Assembly: GCA_030652255.1 (NCBI GenBank)
Contig: JAUSAZ010000051.1
Location: 1-47,199 of the forward strand
From: Myxococcales bacterium
Lineage (GTDB): Bacteria > Myxococcota_A > Polyangia > Polyangiales > Ga0077539
Length of the DNA stretch: 47,199 bases
Direction of reading: 5' to 3'
Shown here: positions 17,982 to 29,211 of the stretch, in pieces
How positions within the stretch are numbered: the first letter of the stretch is position 1
Layout of the letters: each line of letters opens with the position of its first letter
Program-made: the position numbers and the translations under genes
Notes under the pieces: model-generated
Seen by the model: the letters and a program-made list of their open reading frames with translations, nothing else
What the model was told of the DNA's origin: nothing
Databases searched by the model: none

Positions 17982-20521
17982 CCCCCGCGCTGACCGCGCA
18001 GCCACGACTCCAGCCGCACCATGGGCGACGGCGCCGCGACCCCCTCGATGAACACCGCGCTCTCGGGCCACGCGTCGCGCACGCCCTCGTCGCCGGTCCA
18101 GTGCGCCCCGCCGGCCGCCCGCTCGAAGAGCAGCGCGTCGACCGCGCCGAGCTCGCCCAGCAGCGCCGAGAGCTCGGCCGCGGACATCGCCCCGGCCACC
18201 ATCAGCAGCCGTCCGTCAGCCGTGGTCGCCCACACCTGCCGCGCCGAGACCGCCCCGTCGTCCCAGGTCGTGGCGCCGCCCGCGCGGCGCACCAGAACGC
18301 CCTGCAGCGCCTCGCGCACGTCCGCGGCGACCTCCACCCCGGCCTCCACGGTGACGCGCCCGTCGCGCAGCGCGAGGTGCCCGGCGTGCTCGCCCGCGAC
18401 GAAGGGCAGGTGCACCCGGCCGCCCACGCAGAGCCCGCGCGGGGTGGCGAGGGACGACGCGGCGCCGAGCTCGATCGCCCCCAGCAGCGGGCGCTCGGGC
18501 GACGGGGAGAAGGTGCGGTCCTCGGCGACGAGGGTGGTGGAGGGCTCGCGGCGACCGGCGCGCAGGTGCAGGCGCACGCGGGCGGCGTCGAGGGCGTCGA
18601 CGGTGGCCTCGCGGCCCGGCGCGAGGGCCAGGCGCAGGGTGGTCACGCCGGGCATCCACGCGGGCGAGGGCTGCGGGCGAAGGGCCGTCCAGGCGGCGCC
18701 GCGAACGGGCGGCGGAAGGGGCGAGCGGGTCGCGAGGTAGAAGAAATCCTTGAGGGTGTAATAGAGGAAGCGGTCGCCGTGCGACTGCATCGCGGGGTCG
18801 AGGGTGCGGTACTGGAAGCGCCGCTGCGCCACGTCGTCGACGCGCAGGAAGTGGAAGGTGGCGTGCGTGGGGTTCATGTCGAGGTGCATCCCGTAGGAGC
18901 ACCCCGCGAGGCGCATCGCCCGCCCCAGGCGGCGCGCGGTGGTCTCCTCGCCCCAGGCGTAGAAGAGGTGGCCGCGGTCGTCGGCGCAGAGGCCCGAGCG
19001 CACCGTGGGCATGCTCTCGATGCCGCCGAGCACGAAGCCCCAGAGGCCGCGGCGCGAGGGGTTCTCGACGCCGTCGGCGAGGAGGGGCTCGAGGTTCTGC
19101 CGGAGCGAGCGCACCGCGGCAGGGAGCGTGGGGAGCGAGTCCCAGGAGCCCATCGCGATGCGCCCGTCGTCGAGGGTGACCACCGTCGCGGCGCCCGGCT
19201 GCGGCGGGAGCAGCACCCGCCCGTCGACGGCCATCCCGTAGGCGCCGTGCTCGGTCTTGAAGGCGCCGTTGAAGGCGCCCACCACGCGCGGGAGCAGCCC
19301 CGGCGTGCGAGGGATGCGCCCGTCGCCGCGCGGCCCCACGAGGGGGACCGGGTCTTCCACCCCGGCCTGCATCCCGAGCTCGAGCTGGCGCATGTCCATC
19401 GCCACGAGCAGCACGCGGGTGTACGGCCGCTCGTCGTCGAGGCGCACGAAGGTGCGGTAGAAGGCCGGCGGCGCGCCGTCGAGGGGGCGCACCCACGGGG
19501 GCGTGGCGTTCACCCAGCGCCCCTCGCCCGGGTCGGCCGCGCCGAGCGGCGGGGCGATGGCCGCGGGGGGCCAGGTGGGGTCGGGCGTGCCGCCGAGCGC
19601 GCTCGCGATGAGGTGCCCGGCCTCGTCGACCGCGGGCGCCTCGGCGACCGTGGCGGGCGGCGCGCGGCGGCCAAACCAGCGGTACCAGCGGCGGTGCAGC
19701 TGGTCGCGCGCGGCGAAGGCGTGCTGCTCCAGCCACGCGATGGGGGCGGGGCCCACGAAGGGCAGCGAGCGCACCGTGTCGACGGCCCAGATGACCAGGG
19801 GCTTGTCGACGCGCTGCTGGCGCGAGAGCGTGGCCCCATCGGCGGGCTCGGTGCGCAGCGTCGGGAGGTCGAGGGTCCAGCGGCGGGCGCCGGCGTCGAG
19901 CTGCACGCGGTCGTGCGAGGCGAAGCGGAGGGTGACCTGCGCGGCGGGGCGGTCGAGGCGCAGGTCGTAGCGCGCGACGCCCGCGCGGGAGCCGGTCTCG
20001 AGCGCGTTGGTGACCTCGCGGCGCAGGCGCGCGGCGGTGGCGGCGTCGCCCGCGGGGTCGAGCACGAAGGCCGACTGCACCTGGCCGAAGGCGCGCAAGG
20101 GGACCGCGATGCGCCGCGGGCTCTCGGGCGAGAGGCCCGCCTCGGGCACCATCGGGCCGTCGTCGCCGAGGGGGCTGCGGGTGAGGTTGGCGAGCGCGCG
20201 CAGCCCGAGCAGGGTGCCGTCGGGGGTGAGCCGGATCTCCGCGCGGTACACGTCCCGCGGCGCGCCGGGGCGCTCGCGCCCGGTGAACCACACGGCGCGG
20301 CCGAGCACGGCGTCGCGGAGGGAGACCGCGCGGGTGCGCTCGAAGAGCAGGTCGTCGGCGGTGACCGTGAGGCGCGTGCTGGCGGCGACGGCGCGCGCGA
20401 GGCGGGCGCGGGCGTCGGGCGCGAGGGTGCTGCGCGACGGGGCGGTGAGCGCGAGGTGCAGCGCGGCGACGGCGCCGAGCAGGACGGAGGACTTCCACGC
20501 GATCGCCGACGAGGTCACCAC
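17978..20521 (-). CDS. Membrane-anchored protein with NAGPA-like phosphodiester glycosidase domain
   Basis: An 847-residue protein. One N-terminal hydrophobic segment (about residues 11-28) is a signal anchor or signal peptide. Residues about 30-330 show beta-rich character without a motif I know. Residues about 360-600 resemble the phosphodiester glycosidase (NAGPA/DUF2233) domain: VVGAFNGAFKTEHGAYGMAV, a DDGRIAMGSW strand, RSGLCADDRGHLFYAWG, and CSYGMHLDMNPTHATF, where family members have their polar active-site residues. The last 200 residues are of unknown type. Bacterial relatives remodel exopolysaccharide or cell-wall glycans, but no substrate can be read here. It starts with GTG-GTG (20521 or 20518) and is divergent from the hybrid kinase. 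Confidence 0.85.
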   Translation of the reverse strand: MVTSSAIAWKSSVLLGAVAALHLALTAPSRSTLAPDARARLARAVAASTRLTVTADDLLFERTRAVSLRDAVLGRAVWFTGRERPGAPRDVYRAEIRLTPDGTLLGLRALANLTRSPLGDDGPMVPEAGLSPESPRRIAVPLRAFGQVQSAFVLDPAGDAATAARLRREVTNALETGSRAGVARYDLRLDRPAAQVTLRFASHDRVQLDAGARRWTLDLPTLRTEPADGATLSRQQRVDKPLVIWAVDTVRSLPFVGPAPIAWLEQHAFAARDQLHRRWYRWFGRRAPPATVAEAPAVDEAGHLIASALGGTPDPTWPPAAIAPPLGAADPGEGRWVNATPPWVRPLDGAPPAFYRTFVRLDDERPYTRVLLVAMDMRQLELGMQAGVEDPVPLVGPRGDGRIPRTPGLLPRVVGAFNGAFKTEHGAYGMAVDGRVLLPPQPGAATVVTLDDGRIAMGSWDSLPTLPAAVRSLRQNLEPLLADGVENPSRRGLWGFVLGGIESMPTVRSGLCADDRGHLFYAWGEETTARRLGRAMRLAGCSYGMHLDMNPTHATFHFLRVDDVAQRRFQYRTLDPAMQSHGDRFLYYTLKDFFYLATRSPLPPPVRGAAWTALRPQPSPAWMPGVTTLRLALAPGREATVDALDAARVRLHLRAGRREPSTTLVAEDRTFSPSPERPLLGAIELGAASSLATPRGLCVGGRVHLPFVAGEHAGHLALRDGRVTVEAGVEVAADVREALQGVLVRRAGGATTWDDGAVSARQVWATTADGRLLMVAGAMSAAELSALLGELGAVDALLFERAAGGAHWTGDEGVRDAWPESAVFIEGVAAPSPMVRLESWLRGQRGG

Positions 20522-20532
20522 AGGTCCGACGG

Positions 20533-20562
20533 GCGCTAGCTGACCCGGGCGGGGGCGGTCAA
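20533..20562 (-). promoter_or_regulatory. Sigma70-like promoter of the NAGPA-like gene
   Basis: On the minus strand, TTGACC (20562-20557), an 18-base spacer and TAGCGC (20538-20533) precede the GTG at 20521. The -10 ends 11 bases from the start codon and no Shine-Dalgarno is present, so the message would have a leader of only a few bases or none. Confidence 0.5.
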
Positions 20563-20715
20563 GAAAGGGCCACCGTTGATCGTCGGGTCGCTTTTCGCCC
20601 CTGGTGGGCCCCCGTGCGATGCTCCACGTGAGGGCTCATCGATCATGCTTCTCCGAGATTCGTCTGGGCTTCGCGATCGCGCCGCGCCCTTCCATCACAC
20701 CCGTGCCGTCGCCTC

Positions 20716-23493
<2,778 letters not shown>

Positions 23494-23527
23494 AGGTCCG
23501 CGGCCTCCGTCGCGACCGACGAGGCCC

Positions 23528-23559
23528 TTGACGCAGGGGCGCGGGCGGGGGCCTATCGC
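23528..23559 (+). promoter_or_regulatory. Weak promoter candidate of the 23570 membrane-protein gene
   Basis: TTGACG (23528-23533) and TATCGC (23554-23559) precede the ATG at 23570. The 20-base spacer is longer than ideal. The -10 ends ten bases from the start and no Shine-Dalgarno is present, again pointing to a leaderless message. Confidence 0.3.
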
Positions 23560-23569
23560 GGCACCCACG

Positions 23570-24013
23570 ATGTTCTGGATCAAGCTGGGTCTGGTGCTGC
23601 ACGCCGTCGCCGCGGGGGCGCTGACCGGGTCGGTCACGCACCTCGCGCTGGTGGTGTGGCGCGCGCATCGGGGCAGGGCCCAACCGCGGTTGCAGCGGCT
23701 GTACCCCGCGGTGGCGCTGGGCTGTTACCTGGCGGTGTATTCCCTGGGCTCGCTGATCTATCCCCGGTACCGGGTGGAGGTGCGCGCCGGGTGGCTCGAC
23801 GAGCACGCCGCCTGGGCCTCGGTGCTCTTCGACCTCAAGGAGAACCTGGCGACCCTGCTCGGCCCGCTGGTGCTGGCCACGGTGGTGCTCTCCCGCGCGG
23901 AGGACCCGGCGCGGCCGAGCCGTGCCCTGCTGGGCTGCGCGACCGCGGTGGCGCTGGGGGTGTGGTTCAACGCGGTGTCGGGGCTGCTGGTGGCGAGCGT
24001 GAGGTCGGTGTGA
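23570..24013 (+). CDS. Small multi-pass membrane protein, unknown function
   Basis: A 147-residue protein with four hydrophobic segments: about residues 3-28, 45-65, 82-102 and 115-140. Charged loops between them include YPRYRVEVRAGWLDEHAAW and FDLKENLA. The FDLKEN-type loop between helices, and His residues at the edges of helix 1 (LHAVAAG and THLAL), could bind a cofactor, but I recognise no family. The ATG at 23570 is the only start with a nearby promoter-like box. Its stop overlaps the next gene as GTGA, so the two small membrane proteins probably work together. Confidence 0.75.
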   Translation: MFWIKLGLVLHAVAAGALTGSVTHLALVVWRAHRGRAQPRLQRLYPAVALGCYLAVYSLGSLIYPRYRVEVRAGWLDEHAAWASVLFDLKENLATLLGPLVLATVVLSRAEDPARPSRALLGCATAVALGVWFNAVSGLLVASVRSV

Positions 24014-24348
24014 GCGCGCGGGGGCGCTTCGCAACCGGGGCGGGCACGCTCGCCGCGGCGACGGTGTACCTGGTCACGACGACCACCCGCGCGGGGGTGC
24101 TGTACTACCTCCCCACGCGCTCGGAGTGGACCTGGTCGCCGCCCACGGGGGTGATCGCCATGGACTGGTTCGCCCGCTCGCACGCGACGCTGGCGGTGGC
24201 GGCCGCGGTCACCTGGGCGGCGTGGCGGTGGGCGCCCACGGGGCCGAAGGCGTGCGCGGGCTGGGCGGGGCGGCTCTGGGCGATGGCGTGGCTGATGCTC
24301 GGCTGGTCGGCGGGGTACACCGCGCTCTGGCTGTGCGCGCGGCTCTGA
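24010..24348 (+). CDS. Small membrane protein coupled to the 23570 gene
   Basis: A 112-residue protein with three hydrophobic segments (about residues 8-32, 52-70 and 88-110) separated by a Tyr/Trp-rich loop (YYLPTRSEWTWSPPTG). I recognise no family. GTG at 24010 overlaps the stop of the upstream membrane protein by four bases, so translational coupling is likely. A two-subunit membrane complex is a reasonable inference from the pairing but nothing shows its substrate. Confidence 0.7.
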   Translation: MSARGRFATGAGTLAAATVYLVTTTTRAGVLYYLPTRSEWTWSPPTGVIAMDWFARSHATLAVAAAVTWAAWRWAPTGPKACAGWAGRLWAMAWLMLGWSAGYTALWLCARL

Positions 24349-24397
24349 CGGGCGCTTGCGGGGCGGCGCGGCGGGCGTCAGGCTGACGGCGAAAGCC

Positions 24398-24404
24398 GAG
24401 GTGA
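24398..24404 (+). promoter_or_regulatory. Shine-Dalgarno deciding the start of the zinc-ribbon gene
   Basis: GAGGTGA lies five bases before the ATG at 24410. It selects that codon over the upstream in-frame GTG at 24401, which overlaps this site, and over the ATG at 24416. Confidence 0.55.
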
Positions 24405-24409
24405 CGACG

Positions 24410-24649
24410 ATGCTGATGGGTGGACCGGCCTGCGAGAGCTGCGGGCGACCGATGGCGACCGGGGCGAGCGGGAAGTACTGCGACGGCTGCACCGACTCGC
24501 GGGGGCAGTTGCTCTCCTACGAGCAGGTGCACCGGCGGCTGGTGGAGCGGGAGTTCATGGGCCGCAACGGAATGCCGCGGGAGCAGGCCGAGGTGGCCGC
24601 GCGCAACGCCCTGTCGCGGATGCCCGCGTGGCAGGGCGGAGCGCGCTGA
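24410..24649 (+). CDS. Small zinc-ribbon protein
   Basis: A 79-residue protein. A four-Cys zinc ribbon sits at the N-terminus (CESCG about residues 7-11 and YCDGC about 23-27), followed by a helical tail beginning QLLSYEQVHRRLVEREF. The arrangement CxxCG-P-M, then YCxxC, then a helix fits the putative zinc-ribbon family represented by PF12674. The function of that family is not known to me. It is downstream of the membrane-protein pair by about 60 bases and convergent with the MopE-type lipoprotein gene, which ends nine bases away. Confidence 0.8.
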   Translation: MLMGGPACESCGRPMATGASGKYCDGCTDSRGQLLSYEQVHRRLVEREFMGRNGMPREQAEVAARNALSRMPAWQGGAR

Positions 24650-24658
24650 GCGGCGCCG

Positions 24659-25498
<840 letters not shown>

Positions 25499-25598
25499 TC
25501 CACACTCTCCTGCGCCCATTGCGTCGGGCGCCTGCGCGGCCCCTACCACGACCACAGCCCCCGCGAAACCTTCCGACCCCCCGGAGGGGTGGCCGCGG

Positions 25599-26321
25599 TC
25601 AGCCCTCGCCGCGGTCGAACCAGGGGTCCGTCGTGGCCAGCCGCGCGTACGGACCGTAGGCCGTGACCGCGCCCGCCCGGCGCAGCGCCGACGCCGCCCT
25701 CAGCAGGATCGCCGCGTCGCGCGGCTGCGCGAGCCCCGCGACGTGCCACCACACGGCGGCCTCGGCCCAGCGCTCCTCGCGCTCGGCCTTCTCGGCCTCC
25801 GCGACGGCGCGCCCCGGGTCGCCCATCACGTCGGCGTCGGTGACCCGGCTGAGCAGCCCCGCCGGCCGCCCGAGGGTGATGCTCAGCTGCGCGTCGAGGG
25901 CCGCGAGCACATACCGCAGCTGCGACTCCGGCCCGGGGCGCGGCGGGGGCGTGCGGGGGCGGGCCCGGGCGCTCGTCGCGCGCGGGTCGACGGCGCGGTT
26001 GGAGGGGTCGCTCGCCCGCGGTCGGGTGTCGTCGTAGCGCATGCGCTCGCGGGCGTTGCGCAGCACGCGCTCGGCGGTGTGCACGGCCGCCGAGATGGCC
26101 TCGACCTTGGGCTGGTACTCGCCCAGCAGGCGCTCGGGGTCGAGCAGCCCGTCGATCCACTGCCGCAGCCGCGAGGCCTCCTGCGCGATCGACGGATCGT
26201 CGGCATCCACCGGTACGCCCAGCACCTCGTAGTGCCCGCCGCGGCGCACGCGCGAGAACACGGCGTCGATCTCCGTGCGCTCACGCAACGACAGCGCCAC
26301 GATCTGACTCGATCGGCTCAC
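25599..26321 (-). CDS. J-domain-like protein lacking HPD
   Basis: A 240-residue protein. Residues about 29-98 look like a J domain: HYEVLGVPVDADDPSI, an Arg/Gln-rich helix, and the closing helix ERVLRNARERMRYDD. The HPD tripeptide that J proteins use to stimulate Hsp70 is not visible, so this would be a J-like fold or an unrelated helical domain. After a Pro/Arg-rich linker (about 100-130), a C-terminal helical region (EAEKAEREERWAEAAVWWHVAGLAQPRDAAILLRAASALRRAG) resembles TPR-type repeats. The function is unknown. It starts with GTG at 26321 and is divergent from the nicotinamidase-like gene. Confidence 0.75.
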   Translation of the reverse strand: MSRSSQIVALSLRERTEIDAVFSRVRRGGHYEVLGVPVDADDPSIAQEASRLRQWIDGLLDPERLLGEYQPKVEAISAAVHTAERVLRNARERMRYDDTRPRASDPSNRAVDPRATSARARPRTPPPRPGPESQLRYVLAALDAQLSITLGRPAGLLSRVTDADVMGDPGRAVAEAEKAEREERWAEAAVWWHVAGLAQPRDAAILLRAASALRRAGAVTAYGPYARLATTDPWFDRGEG

Positions 26322-26328
26322 CCGTCAC

Positions 26329-26357
26329 TTCCTACCACCTCCCCACCCGTTGTTGAA
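26329..26357 (-). promoter_or_regulatory. Promoter candidate of the J-like gene
   Basis: On the minus strand, TTCAAC (26357-26352) and TAGGAA (26334-26329) are 17 bases apart. The -10 ends seven bases before the GTG at 26321, with no Shine-Dalgarno, consistent with a leaderless message. The hexamers match the consensus only in part. Confidence 0.35.
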
Positions 26358-26456
26358 CTTTTGACGGCCCGTCATCTCCCCGACCGCTCCGAGGCTGACG
26401 TACGCTCCGTCGCCCCCGCGGCGTGCCCGACGCCGCGCCCCGATGCGAGGTGAGCG

Positions 26457-27119
26457 ATGCAACGAGTCTTCGTCGACGTGGATACCCAGCACGACTTCTG
26501 CCGCCCCGACGGCGCCCTCTTCGTCTCCGGGGCCCCGGCCGCGGCGCCCGCCTGCGCCCGCCTCGTGGCGCGCGCGGTCGCCGACGGGGCCCTGCTCGTA
26601 GGCTCGGTCGACTCCCACGCCCACGACGCCTGGGAGTTCGAGGGCAACGGGCGGCTCGGCCCGGCGGGGGAAGACCCACGCTTTCCCCCGCACTGCGTGA
26701 AGGGCACCCCGGGCTGGCTGAAGCTCCCGGAGACCCTCCCCCCGCGCTTCTACTTCGTCCCCGTGGTGCCCGACCCGGAGGCCGCCGCGCGCATCCCCGC
26801 CCGCACCCAGGCCGTGTACTTCGAGAAGGAGGTGTACTCCCTCTTCGCCAACCCCAACGCCGCGCCCGTGCTCGACGCCCTCGCCCCGCCGGGCCCGGTG
26901 GAGTTCGTGGTCTTCGGCGTGGCCACCGACTACTGCGTGCGCGCCGCCGCGCTCGGGCTGCGCGACTGGATCGCCGCCCGCCCCGACCGCGCGGGCTCCC
27001 GCGTGGCGGTGGTGTCCGACGCCGTCGCCGCGGTCACCGCCGAGGGCGGCGCTGCGGCCCTGCGCGAGCTCACCGCCGCGGGCGTCGCGCTGGTCTCCGC
27101 CGACGCCATCACGGGCTGA
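26457..27119 (+). CDS. Nicotinamidase/isochorismatase-family cysteine hydrolase
   Basis: A 220-residue hydrolase. The family catalytic triad can be placed at Asp9 (FVDVDTQHDF), Lys124 (FEKEVYS) and Cys160 (VATDYCVRAAA), with the cis-peptide-type GVATDYC segment intact. A DSHAHDAWEF segment and PHCVKGTPG resemble the metal-binding DxHxxxD-type region of nicotinamidases, so conversion of nicotinamide to nicotinic acid in NAD salvage is the most likely activity. Other isochorismatase-like amidases cannot be excluded. ATG at 26457 has GAGGTGA just upstream at 26447-26453. It is divergent from the J-like gene and convergent with zapA. Confidence 0.9.
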   Translation: MQRVFVDVDTQHDFCRPDGALFVSGAPAAAPACARLVARAVADGALLVGSVDSHAHDAWEFEGNGRLGPAGEDPRFPPHCVKGTPGWLKLPETLPPRFYFVPVVPDPEAAARIPARTQAVYFEKEVYSLFANPNAAPVLDALAPPGPVEFVVFGVATDYCVRAAALGLRDWIAARPDRAGSRVAVVSDAVAAVTAEGGAAALRELTAAGVALVSADAITG

Positions 27120-27132
27120 GCCCCGCGACGCC

Positions 27133-27507
27133 TCAGGGGCTTGGGGGCTCCTCGATCACCAGCGCCCGGTCGATTTCCGACAGCACCTCCGCGATCGCCT
27201 CGCGCGCCGACTGCTCCACCTGGCGCGCGTGGTCGCGGGTGCGCTCGAGCTCCTCCTTCGAGCGGGCCTGCGCCTCGTCGGCGCGCCGGCGCGTGGCGTG
27301 GAGCTCGTCGGCCAGGTCGAGCGCCAGCAGCGCGAGGATGGTGGGCATGCCCGCCCCCTTCGCCGCCCGCTGGATGGCCTCGACCCGCTCGTTGACCATC
27401 CCCGCGAGGCGCTCGATGTGCTGCGGGTCAGCGTGGGCGCTAAGCCGCAGTCGTTGTCCGGCGACTTCGACCGCGACGGTCTGTTTGGTCTGCGTGGCGT
27501 TCGACAC
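27133..27507 (-). CDS. zapA: Cell division protein ZapA
   Basis: A 124-residue cytoplasmic protein. The N-terminal globular region (TVAVEVAGQRLRLSAHADPQHIERLAGMVNERV) and the following LALLALDLADEL helix match ZapA, which binds FtsZ and cross-links protofilaments. A long charged coiled coil (about residues 70-110, RRRADEAQARSKEELERTRDHAR) forms the dimerisation stem. It starts with GTG at 27507 with a TACTGA box nine bases upstream and no Shine-Dalgarno. No other division gene or 6S RNA gene is recognised beside it. Confidence 0.88.
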   Translation of the reverse strand: MSNATQTKQTVAVEVAGQRLRLSAHADPQHIERLAGMVNERVEAIQRAAKGAGMPTILALLALDLADELHATRRRADEAQARSKEELERTRDHARQVEQSAREAIAEVLSEIDRALVIEEPPSP

Positions 27508-27516
27508 GGCGGGCCT

Positions 27517-27522
27517 TCAGTA
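27517..27522 (-). promoter_or_regulatory. Putative -10 box of zapA
   Basis: TACTGA on the minus strand ends nine bases before the zapA GTG. No -35 consensus is seen. The spacing fits the leaderless pattern noted elsewhere in the window. Confidence 0.3.
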
Positions 27523-27608
27523 CCACAGGTGACGACGGACGGCGCGAGCATCGCGGCCGGTCGGCGGCTCTGGTAGCGTGCCGGCTGTCCGCCTCGTCGA
27601 CCGCTCCG

Positions 27609-27614
27609 AAGGAG
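27609..27614 (+). promoter_or_regulatory. Shine-Dalgarno deciding a TTG start
   Basis: AAGGAG lies seven bases before the TTG at 27622 that opens a classical lipoprotein signal peptide. A TAGCGT -10-like box lies further upstream at 27574-27579, so this message does have a leader. Confidence 0.65.
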
Positions 27615-27621
27615 AACCCCG

Positions 27622-29133
27622 TTGCAACCCCGCACCGCGCATCGCTGGCTGGTCCTGGCTTCCCTCTCCCTGGCCGCGGCGTGCAGCGCGTCCGGCTCGG
27701 CCGACCTCGGCCTCTCGGGGCCCTTCGGCGCCGACGCCAGCGTGCGCCGCGACGGCGCCGCCGCCGACACGGGCCGGCGCGTCGACGCGGGCCGCGCGGC
27801 GGACACCGGCGTCGGCCCCCTCCGGGACGGCGGCGCTCCCAGGCTCGACGGCGCCGCGACGGGTGACTCCGGCGTGGTCGCCCCGGGCCAGGACGGCGGC
27901 GTGGTCACCCCCGGCAAGGACGGCGGCGCGCCGTCGCCCGGCTGCGGGGCGCGCGAGATGTGCGGCAACGGGCTCGACGACGACTGCGACGGCCGCGTCG
28001 ACGAGGACTGCGCGTGCATCCCCGGGATGACCCAGCGGTGCTTCCCCGGCGACCCGGCCCTCGCGGGCCGCGGGGTGTGCGTGTACGGCACCTCCACCTG
28101 CGAGGGCACCGGGGAGTTCGGCACCTGGAGCGCGTGCGTGGGCGCTGGGGCGCCGCGGGAGGTCGAGTGCGGCCGGGGGATGGACTTCCGCTGCAACGGC
28201 ATGGTCGACGAGGGCTGCGAGTGCGCGGTGGGCTCCACCCGCGCCTGCTACACGGGGCCCGCGGGCACCGAGGCCCGCGGGGTGTGCCGCCCGGGCATGC
28301 AGACCTGCACCGCCATGGCGGGGGGCTCGGCCTGGGGCGCCTGCGCGGGCGAGATCACCCCGGGGGCGCGCGACCTCTGCGACGGCGTCGACCGCGACTG
28401 CAACGGCACCGCCAACGACGGCTGCACCTGCGCCATCGGCGCCAACCGGCAGTGCTACACGGGCCCCGCGGGCACGCAGTCGGTGGGCGTCTGCCGCGCG
28501 GGCACCCAGCCCTGCGTGCGCGGCGCCGACGGCGTGAGCACCACCTGGGGCGCGTGCGTCAACGAGGCGCGCCCGGGCGCGGAGGTCTGCGCCAACGGGC
28601 TCGACGACAACTGCAACGGCGCGGTGGACGAGGGCTGCCCCCCGCCGATGACCATGGCCTGCCCGACGGGCCAGCCGCGCTGCGGGAGCGTGTGCTGCGC
28701 CGCCGGCGAGGCCTGCGCGGCCAACATCTGCGTGGGCAACGGCCAGCTGCGCTTCACCCTCACCTGGGACGTGATGGCCGACCTCGACCTCCACGTCGAG
28801 CCGCCCTGCGGCACGGAGATCTACTACGGTCGGCTGTCGGCCTGCGGCGGCACCCTCGACCGCGACTCGTGCCCGGCCCTGCGCGCCACCGACTCCGCCG
28901 ACCGCTGCAACGGCCCGGAGAACATCTTCTGGCCCGCCGCCCCGGCGTCGGGCACCTACCTCCTGTGCGTCAACCCCTGGCAGATGAACGCCGGCAGCAC
29001 CGCCCGCTGGACCCTCAACGTCTACCGCGGCGCGATGCTCATCCGCACCTTTACGGGCACCCGTAACAGCAGCGTGAGCTACGTGCGCTGCAGCCGCACC
29101 GCCGCCTCCTTCGTGGGCGAGATCACCCTCTAG
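27622..29133 (+). CDS. MopE-type lipoprotein with C-terminal DUF2135/YfaP-like domain
   Basis: A 503-residue predicted lipoprotein. It starts at TTG with a good Shine-Dalgarno. The signal peptide ends near LAAAC (residue 21). A Gly/Asp/Ala-rich linker runs to about residue 110. Four MopE-like modules follow, e.g. CGNGLDDDCDGRVDEDC, CDGVDRDCNGTANDGC and CANGLDDNCNGAVDEGC, interleaved with Cys-rich segments containing the repeated CYTGPAGT. The last 130 residues (LTWDVMADLDLHVEPPCG, a CGGTLDRD strand, then PENIFWPAAPASGTYLLCV) look like the DUF2135/YfaP beta-sandwich. Surface binding of metal ions or ligand is inferred; no enzyme motif is present. It is convergent with the Ser/Thr kinase gene. 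Confidence 0.9.
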   Translation: MQPRTAHRWLVLASLSLAAACSASGSADLGLSGPFGADASVRRDGAAADTGRRVDAGRAADTGVGPLRDGGAPRLDGAATGDSGVVAPGQDGGVVTPGKDGGAPSPGCGAREMCGNGLDDDCDGRVDEDCACIPGMTQRCFPGDPALAGRGVCVYGTSTCEGTGEFGTWSACVGAGAPREVECGRGMDFRCNGMVDEGCECAVGSTRACYTGPAGTEARGVCRPGMQTCTAMAGGSAWGACAGEITPGARDLCDGVDRDCNGTANDGCTCAIGANRQCYTGPAGTQSVGVCRAGTQPCVRGADGVSTTWGACVNEARPGAEVCANGLDDNCNGAVDEGCPPPMTMACPTGQPRCGSVCCAAGEACAANICVGNGQLRFTLTWDVMADLDLHVEPPCGTEIYYGRLSACGGTLDRDSCPALRATDSADRCNGPENIFWPAAPASGTYLLCVNPWQMNAGSTARWTLNVYRGAMLIRTFTGTRNSSVSYVRCSRTAASFVGEITL

Positions 29134-29157
29134 TTTCGTGGCCTGACGAAGGGAAGA

Positions 29158-29179
29158 GGGCCCGCAGACCCGCGGGCCC
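29158..29179. terminator. Hairpin between convergent genes
   Basis: Arms GGGCCCGC and GCGGGCCC with a six-base loop sit 24 bases after the lipoprotein stop and 32 bases after the kinase stop on the other strand. A bidirectional terminator is plausible. The T-tract is poor in both directions, so it may need Rho. Confidence 0.5.
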
Positions 29180-29211
29180 GCTCCCCCTCCATTCCCCTGC
29201 GCGGACGCGGA

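Noticed and set aside
18101..20539. 812-codon plus-strand frame opposite the NAGPA-like gene
   Set aside because: Composition is Arg/Gly/Glu/Ala-dominated and it resembles no family; the minus strand carries a signal anchor and NAGPA-like motifs.
26361..26406. TTGACG and TACGCT as a promoter for the nicotinamidase-like gene
   Set aside because: The two boxes are 34 bases apart, too far to form one promoter. TACGCT alone could be a -10 but has no supporting -35.
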